A DNA stretch of 18,310 nt from Dehalococcoidales bacterium (GTDB lineage Bacteria > Chloroflexota > Dehalococcoidia > Dehalococcoidales > UBA5627). The notes below the pieces were generated by a model. That model was not told where the DNA came from. It saw nothing but the letters and a program-made list of their open reading frames with translations, and ran no database searches. Below, piece after piece: positions 14,434 through 18,310 of the stretch. A program made the position numbers and the translations under genes. Every line of letters starts with the position of its first letter. Position 1 is the stretch's first letter. Where the stretch lies: contig JAQTVR010000008.1 in NCBI GenBank assembly GCA_028706995.1, forward strand, positions 1-18,310. The letters run 5' to 3'.

Positions 14434-15270
14434 TTATCTATTTTTTCTATGCTTCGCGATAGTATGCTCTATTTTCTCGATTTTATAGCATAACTTTCCC
14501 GCAGGTACTATGATTTCCAGTGTTTCGCCGCTGCATTTCCCGAGAATAGCTTTACCCAGCGGGGAAGACCCGGATATCTTTCCTTTAGACGGATCGAACT
14601 CCCTCGAACTTACCAGGGTATATTCAATTTGTTCTTTATTTTGTAAATCGATGAGTATGATACTATCACCAATACCTGCCTTCTCTAAATCAGTGGAATA
14701 TTCATCAATTATTTCCGCTTTCTTTAATAACTCCTGTAATTCGAGAATTTTACCTTCCAGGTGACTGAGCCTTTCCCTGGCAGCATCGAGCGGTGCATTT
14801 TCACGAAAATCCTTATCAGCGGCTGCTTTAGTTACTTCTTCTATAGCCTGAGGCCGCTTTTTCTTTAGTTCCTCAAGCTCTTTTTTAACCTTATCATAAC
14901 CCTCTCGGGTTAAAGATATCCTTTGGATTGTATCTTTTTTTACACCGTTATTCGCCTTAGCTTTGCTTTTTTTAATCTTGAGATGTATCTCTAGATTACT
15001 CTTAAGCCAGCCTTCTTTTTTTGCATGCTTAAGAAACGCCTTTACAATCTCAAGTTTACGGAGATATTCCGCATCTGAAACCAATAACCTATCGGCATAG
15101 TTAGCTATTTCAGGAGGCATAATCTCACAAATAATACGCTCCTTGCCAAACCAGCGAACCAAATGGCTAAGAGCCTGTTGATAGACTCCCTCATCTTCTA
15201 CGGATGTTCTCTCGACGAAACAACTGGCCGCATCACAAATTTTCATCCCGTTGTCATTGTTGTTATCCAT
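14434..15270 (-). CDS. greA: GreA-family transcript cleavage factor with N-terminal recombinase-like domain
   Basis: GreA enters the RNA polymerase secondary channel and stimulates cleavage of backtracked RNA. Residues 117-275 are a complete GreA: the coiled coil with acidic tip KDFRENAP (153-160; Asp154 and Glu157 correspond to E. coli Asp41/Glu44) and the C-terminal FKBP-like domain (GIGDSIILIDL, SPLGKAILGKCSGE). Ordinary GreA is about 158 residues; this one is 278. The extra 1-115 reads YQQALSHLVRWFGKERI, IANYADRL, then VKAFLKHAKKEGWLKSNL and a basic KIKKSKAK linker. This resembles the SAM-like core-binding domain of Xer/phage integrases ('FL.ya.kegwi..NP...lk..k'). No catalytic recombinase part is present. 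ATG 15270 has GGGGTG just upstream; the gene lies 24 bases after the reductase gene, probably co-transcribed. Confidence 0.9.
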   Translation of the reverse strand: MDNNNDNGMKICDAASCFVERTSVEDEGVYQQALSHLVRWFGKERIICEIMPPEIANYADRLLVSDAEYLRKLEIVKAFLKHAKKEGWLKSNLEIHLKIKKSKAKANNGVKKDTIQRISLTREGYDKVKKELEELKKKRPQAIEEVTKAAADKDFRENAPLDAARERLSHLEGKILELQELLKKAEIIDEYSTDLEKAGIGDSIILIDLQNKEQIEYTLVSSREFDPSKGKISGSSPLGKAILGKCSGETLEIIVPAGKLCYKIEKIEHTIAKHRKNR

Positions 15271-15294
15271 TCACACCCCATATTATTTTACATA

Positions 15295-16467
15295 TTAATT
15301 CCATTGAGAAGGTCTTATGATAGAAAGTATCTCGAAAAGCGTTTTAAATCCGAGTAGTTTGAATATCATCCCGCTGTGATAATCGAAGTCGATGTCACCG
15401 GATTCAAGCAAGGCTTTATCGATAGCAAGTTTAGTTTTTATGTTGAACATTTTATCAATTTGCCGGTCATCAAGTTTGGTATATAATTTGTGAGCCCACC
15501 GGCATATACTCAGTTCCCTTCCCAGCTTACTTTTCCAACCCTTTTCATATGTTGAGAGAGACTTGGCTGAAAAATCATCGTTTTCCAGCGCTTTTTTTAA
15601 ACTATTGATAGCTATCTCTGCGCATATCAGCCCAAAATATATTCCCCCACCAGTAAGTGGTTTTACCTGTCCTGCCGCATCCCCCACTACAATCAAGCGT
15701 TCTCCATAGGTTCTCTTCGGAGATTCAAGGGTTATACCTCGATACGATGGGGTATCCTGGTTTACATCTATTTTCCCCTGGTCTTTAAGTAAGGACAGCA
15801 ATCTCTTCATATAGACATCGGGGGTTCTTTTTGTCATCAGCCCTACCAGGGCTTTTTCAGGTGTAACCGGGACGAGCCAGCCAAAAAAGCCGGGTGCGAT
15901 TCCCCGTCCGGTATATATCTCGATATCATTTATATTTTTATGATTTAATTCTATCTGCGTGCCTATAGTAAAGTTATTGACCTTGCCTAACCCTGCTTTT
16001 TCTACCAGCTTTGAACCGAAACCGGTGGCAATTACAACCGTTTTTGCTTCTGAGAAAAAAGATTCGTTGTCCCTGGAAAATTCTACCCTTGCGCTTTTAT
16101 CCTGTATTTTAATATTGGTAACCATGCAGTTTAAATAGTATTCCGCTCCGGCAGCTATAGCATCATTTGCAATAGATAAATCCAGAGTGTTTCTATCTAT
16201 AATACATGCCTGGTCTTTGTCATGATTTAGTTCTATTACTTTTCCTGAGGGTGAATAAACTTTAGCACTCCTGCCATTTTTTAAAACCAGGGTTTTATCT
16301 CTGAGGAAAGAGTCATAGCATTTCTTGCTTATTATGCCAGTGCAGCATATCTTATTATTGTTCTTTGTGGTCTTTTCAAGTACTTCTACCCTGTAACCTG
16401 CCTGTGCAAGGCCTTTAGCAATATAACTGCCTACCGGACCTCCTCCAACAATTATGGCATCATACAA
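15295..16467 (-). CDS. geranylgeranyl reductase family FAD-dependent oxidoreductase
   Basis: A flavoprotein of the family that reduces double bonds of prenyl chains (archaeal lipids, chlorophyll side chain, menaquinone). The 390 residues begin with the FAD-binding YDAIIVGGGPVGSYIAKGLAQAG (2-24), with GGGPVG at 8-13. CCTGIIS (41-47) is the cysteine-containing loop seen in geranylgeranyl reductases, and VGDAAGQVKPLTGGGIYFGL (261-280) is the second FAD motif. The start is TTG 16467 with GGGGG nine bases upstream; homology starts at residue 2, supporting it. An extended -10 promoter lies 48-56 bases before. Substrate is undetermined; the polyprenyl synthase at 5326 shows the cell makes the relevant chains. 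Transcription probably continues into greA. Confidence 0.88.
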   Translation of the reverse strand: MYDAIIVGGGPVGSYIAKGLAQAGYRVEVLEKTTKNNNKICCTGIISKKCYDSFLRDKTLVLKNGRSAKVYSPSGKVIELNHDKDQACIIDRNTLDLSIANDAIAAGAEYYLNCMVTNIKIQDKSARVEFSRDNESFFSEAKTVVIATGFGSKLVEKAGLGKVNNFTIGTQIELNHKNINDIEIYTGRGIAPGFFGWLVPVTPEKALVGLMTKRTPDVYMKRLLSLLKDQGKIDVNQDTPSYRGITLESPKRTYGERLIVVGDAAGQVKPLTGGGIYFGLICAEIAINSLKKALENDDFSAKSLSTYEKGWKSKLGRELSICRWAHKLYTKLDDRQIDKMFNIKTKLAIDKALLESGDIDFDYHSGMIFKLLGFKTLFEILSIIRPSQWN

Positions 16468-16514
16468 TTATTTTTTCCCCCGCCGAAAGTGAACATGCTA
16501 ATGACTGTTCATAA

Positions 16515-16523
16515 ATTATAGCA
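16515..16523 (-). promoter_or_regulatory. extended -10 promoter of the reductase-greA operon
   Basis: The minus strand shows TGCTATAAT, a perfect -10 with TG extension, and no clear -35 at 17 bases. The start point is predicted near 16508, about 40 bases before the TTG start. Confidence 0.5.
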
Positions 16524-16601
16524 TAATCCCATGCGTGATGCTTGTAAGATACAATCAAGGCTCTTATCAATCATGGTTAGCGGTCGTTTCCACTGAAATC
16601 C

Positions 16602-16765
16602 TTCGACAAGCTCAAGCCCTATTGTCATTAAGAAACAGCCGAAGGCTGTGAAGCTATCACTACATTGCGTAATCACATTAGAATTTATGATATTGCCGCG
16701 TCATCCCGATTTGGAGTATGGGAATCGGGATTCCTCGCAACAACTCTATATGTGAGCCTGTCGAA
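16602..16765. repeat. small non-coding repeat element with inverted termini
   Basis: This occupies most of the 412-base gap between the reductase gene and tRNA-His. TTCGACAAGCTCA (16602-16614) and TGAGCCTGTCGAA (16753-16765) are inverted copies with one mismatch in 13. Inside lie a hairpin ACAGCC-GAA-GGCTGT (16635-16649) and hairpin repeat copy B (16703-16731). No protein frame is convincing. It could be a MITE-like element or clustered dispersed motifs; similar 'TTCGACAAGCTCA' words recur in many bacterial genomes. Confidence 0.4.
16701..16744. repeat. dispersed hairpin repeat, copy B
   Basis: ATCCCGATT (16703-16711) pairs perfectly with AATCGGGAT (16723-16731) around an 11-base loop. Loop and downstream tail (CCTCGCAACAAC) align with copy A at 8820-8867. 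Two outer stem pairs read A-T and T-A here where copy A has G-C and C-G. Confidence 0.65.
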
Positions 16766-16835
16766 CCATAGCGTCGCTGAACATTGTATTTTGGGTAACA
16801 ACCAAGAATGATTAAAGGGGCGTTATTAATTAGAA

Positions 16836-16865
16836 TTGAAAGACATGGCTTCTTTAAGCTATAAT
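16836..16865 (+). promoter_or_regulatory. promoter of tRNA-His
   Basis: TTGAAA (16836-16841), an 18-base spacer and TATAAT (16860-16865). The start point is predicted near 16872, just before the tRNA at 16880. Confidence 0.65.
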
Positions 16866-16879
16866 TAATTGTTATTCGT

Positions 16880-16957
16880 GGCGGATGTAGCCCAGTGGTC
16901 TAAGGCGCCAGGTTGTGGCCCTGGATATCGAGGGTTCAAATCCCTCCATTCGCCCCA
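16880..16957 (+). tRNA. tRNA-His (anticodon GUG)
   Basis: The cloverleaf is complete: acceptor GCGGATG (16881-16887) with CATTCGC (16947-16953, one G-T pair), anticodon stem CCAGG/CCTGG, loop TTGTGGC with anticodon GTG at 16915-16917, and T arm GAGGG-TTCAAAT-CCCTC. The extra G-1 that identifies histidine tRNAs is encoded at 16880, opposite discriminator C73 (16954). CCA (16955-16957) is encoded in the DNA. Confidence 0.96.
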
Positions 16958-17014
16958 CTTCAACCGTTCTCAAATGCTCCAAAGCGTATTCTCCACGAAT
17001 AGAATAATTGACAA

Positions 17015-17044
17015 TTGACATGATATAAGTCTTTTCGCTAACAT
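17015..17044 (+). promoter_or_regulatory. candidate comM promoter, near-leaderless
   Basis: TTGACA (17015-17020), an 18-base spacer and TAACAT (17039-17044). The predicted start point falls at about 17051-17052, the comM ATG itself. A second TTGACA lies 7 bases upstream (17008-17013). Confidence 0.4.
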
Positions 17045-17051
17045 AGAGGCA

Positions 17052-18310
17052 ATGTTAGCCAAAGTAATAAGCTGTGCACTGATAGGGCTTGAGGGAGCTA
17101 TTGTCGAGGTAGAAGTGGATATCTCCCCGGGACTGCCATCCTTCATTATCGTAGGATTACCAGATACCGCCGTACAGGAAGCCAAGGAACGTGTACGTTC
17201 TGCCATTCGTAATTCCGGTTATATATTCCCGATGAAGCATATCGTTGCCAACCTGGCACCGGCTGACCTTAAAAAGGCTGGACCAGCCTACGATTTACCG
17301 ATTGCTATCGGAATTCTACTTAGCTCGCAACAGCTTCAGTTCGATACATCCGGTACGCTCTTTTTGGGAGAGCTGTCCCTAGACGGGGGACTTCGACACA
17401 CCAACGGAGTATTATCTATGGTGGCACTGGCACATCGAAACGGTTTTACTGATGTAGTAGTGCCCGAAGCAGATTATAAAGAGGCTTCGCTGGTGCAGGG
17501 TGCCAAAATACTTTCATTCTTTTCACTGGCTCAACTGTCAAGTTTTATGCGCGGGGATATCCCTGCTCCTGATCATACTCCTGCCGAATCGGCACTGCCT
17601 GCTACAGATAACGCTGTAACTTTCGTGGATTTTGCTAATATAAAGGGACAGGAGCACGTGAAAAGAGCTATGGAAGTTGCCGCGGCAGGCGCACATAATA
17701 TTGTGATGTTCGGACCACCCGGCAGCGGTAAAACATTACTGGCACGTTCATTGCCGGGAATTTTACCTCCGATGACTAATAAAGAAGCACTTGAGGTTAC
17801 ACAAATTTATAGTGCCAGTGGATTACTGCCACAAGACACGCCGCTGATACGCAACCGCCCTTTCCGCGCCCCTCATTATACTATCTCGGGAGCCGGTTTA
17901 GTCGGCGGAGGACACTGGCCTAAACCCGGAGAGATCAGTTTAAGTCACCGGGGTGTACTATTTTTAGACGAGTTACCCGAGTTCGGGCAATCTCTGCTGG
18001 AGATTTTAAGACAGCCACTCGAAGATAAGATCGTTACCATCAGCCGTGCCAGGGGAAGTCTTACATTCCCCGCTAACTTTATGCTGGTAGGGGCGATGAA
18101 CCCCTGCCCCTGCGGTTATTATGGAGACCCCTATCGCCAGTGTACCTGTAATCCGGGGTTGGTTTCACGCTATCAGAAACGTATCAGCGGGCCGTTTCTC
18201 GACCGCATAGATATTTTCATCGAGGTTCCTCACATAAATTATGAAAAGCTATCTGACGATAGGCTGGGAGAAAGATCAGAAAAGATACGGGACAGGGTTT
18301 CCAATGCACG
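17052..18310 (+). CDS. comM: ComM/YifB family Mg-chelatase-like AAA+ ATPase, 3' end outside the window
   Basis: ComM is an AAA+ hexameric helicase that promotes branch migration during natural transformation in Gram-negative bacteria; the homologue is widespread, also where competence is unknown. The frame is open for 419 codons to the right edge; the family is about 500-510, so about 90 residues are missing. The N-terminal domain reads LAKVISCALIGLEG, GLPSFIIVGLPD, VQEAKERVRSAIRNSG and NLAPADLKKAGPAYDLPIA. Then come Walker A GPPGSGKT (221-228), FRAPHYTISGAGLVGGG, GEISLSHRGVLFLDELPEF (Walker B), MNPCPCGYYGDP with the cysteine cluster, and SGPFLDRIDIFIEVP. AGAGG (17045-17049) is only 2 bases from the ATG, too close for a normal ribosome-binding site. 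Homology begins at residue 2, so the start is secure. Confidence 0.95.
   Translation, partial: MLAKVISCALIGLEGAIVEVEVDISPGLPSFIIVGLPDTAVQEAKERVRSAIRNSGYIFPMKHIVANLAPADLKKAGPAYDLPIAIGILLSSQQLQFDTSGTLFLGELSLDGGLRHTNGVLSMVALAHRNGFTDVVVPEADYKEASLVQGAKILSFFSLAQLSSFMRGDIPAPDHTPAESALPATDNAVTFVDFANIKGQEHVKRAMEVAAAGAHNIVMFGPPGSGKTLLARSLPGILPPMTNKEALEVTQIYSASGLLPQDTPLIRNRPFRAPHYTISGAGLVGGGHWPKPGEISLSHRGVLFLDELPEFGQSLLEILRQPLEDKIVTISRARGSLTFPANFMLVGAMNPCPCGYYGDPYRQCTCNPGLVSRYQKRISGPFLDRIDIFIEVPHINYEKLSDDRLGERSEKIRDRVSNA

Noticed and set aside
16635..16649. ACAGCC-GAA-GGCTGT hairpin as a terminator for the reductase region
   Set aside because: It lies upstream of the minus-strand gene and has no T-run on either strand.

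Overview
The window looks like a chromosomal stretch of an uncultured member of the Chloroflexota, most likely class Dehalococcoidia. I infer this from gene style, not from a search. The signs are a short IF2, a two-gene SufC/SufB iron-sulfur module, a geranylgeranyl-reductase-type flavoprotein beside a long GreA, and protein wording typical of that class. Base composition is moderate and non-ATG starts are common (GTG in truB and infB; TTG in ftsH, sufC and the reductase).

Layout. (1) 1-4660, minus strand: a translation/transcription operon read leftward, nusA - ylxR(rnpM) - infB - rbfA - truB (truB cut by the window edge). It has a good promoter and an attenuator-like terminator in the nusA leader; rimP, the usual first gene, is absent. 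(2) 4814-5314: a scar. A decayed IS256-family transposase tail abuts the last ~66 codons of methionyl-tRNA synthetase. (3) 5326-8249: a trans-polyprenyl diphosphate synthase (+) converging on ftsH (-). (4) 8536-10491: tRNA-Arg(UCG), a hairpin repeat, and a two-gene ABC-2 type exporter. (5) 10532-12620: the sufC-sufB iron-sulfur operon, in which sufB carries one in-frame TAA. (6) 12617-16520, minus strand: geranylgeranyl reductase - greA - a frameshifted DUF4870/Tic20-like membrane protein gene - mobB - mobA. The GreA has a ~115-residue N-terminal extension resembling the core-binding domain of tyrosine recombinases. (7) 16602-18310: a small repeat element with a second copy of the hairpin, tRNA-His(GUG), and the start of comM, which runs off the right edge.

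Working together. nusA/ylxR/infB/rbfA/truB form a classic ribosome and RNA-polymerase support operon. sufCB makes Fe-S clusters and mobBA finishes molybdopterin-guanine cofactors; both cofactors serve anaerobic respiratory oxidoreductases. The polyprenyl synthase and the reductase point to isoprenoid lipids or quinones. Three genes are broken (metG, sufB, the DUF4870 gene). The metG break carries a transposon scar. The sufB and DUF4870 breaks are single small lesions that could be real decay or sequence errors. I see no CRISPR array, phage or defence island. The most unusual items are the GreA fusion, the nusA attenuator, the IS/metG junction, the sufB stop, and the hairpin family with compensatory base changes.
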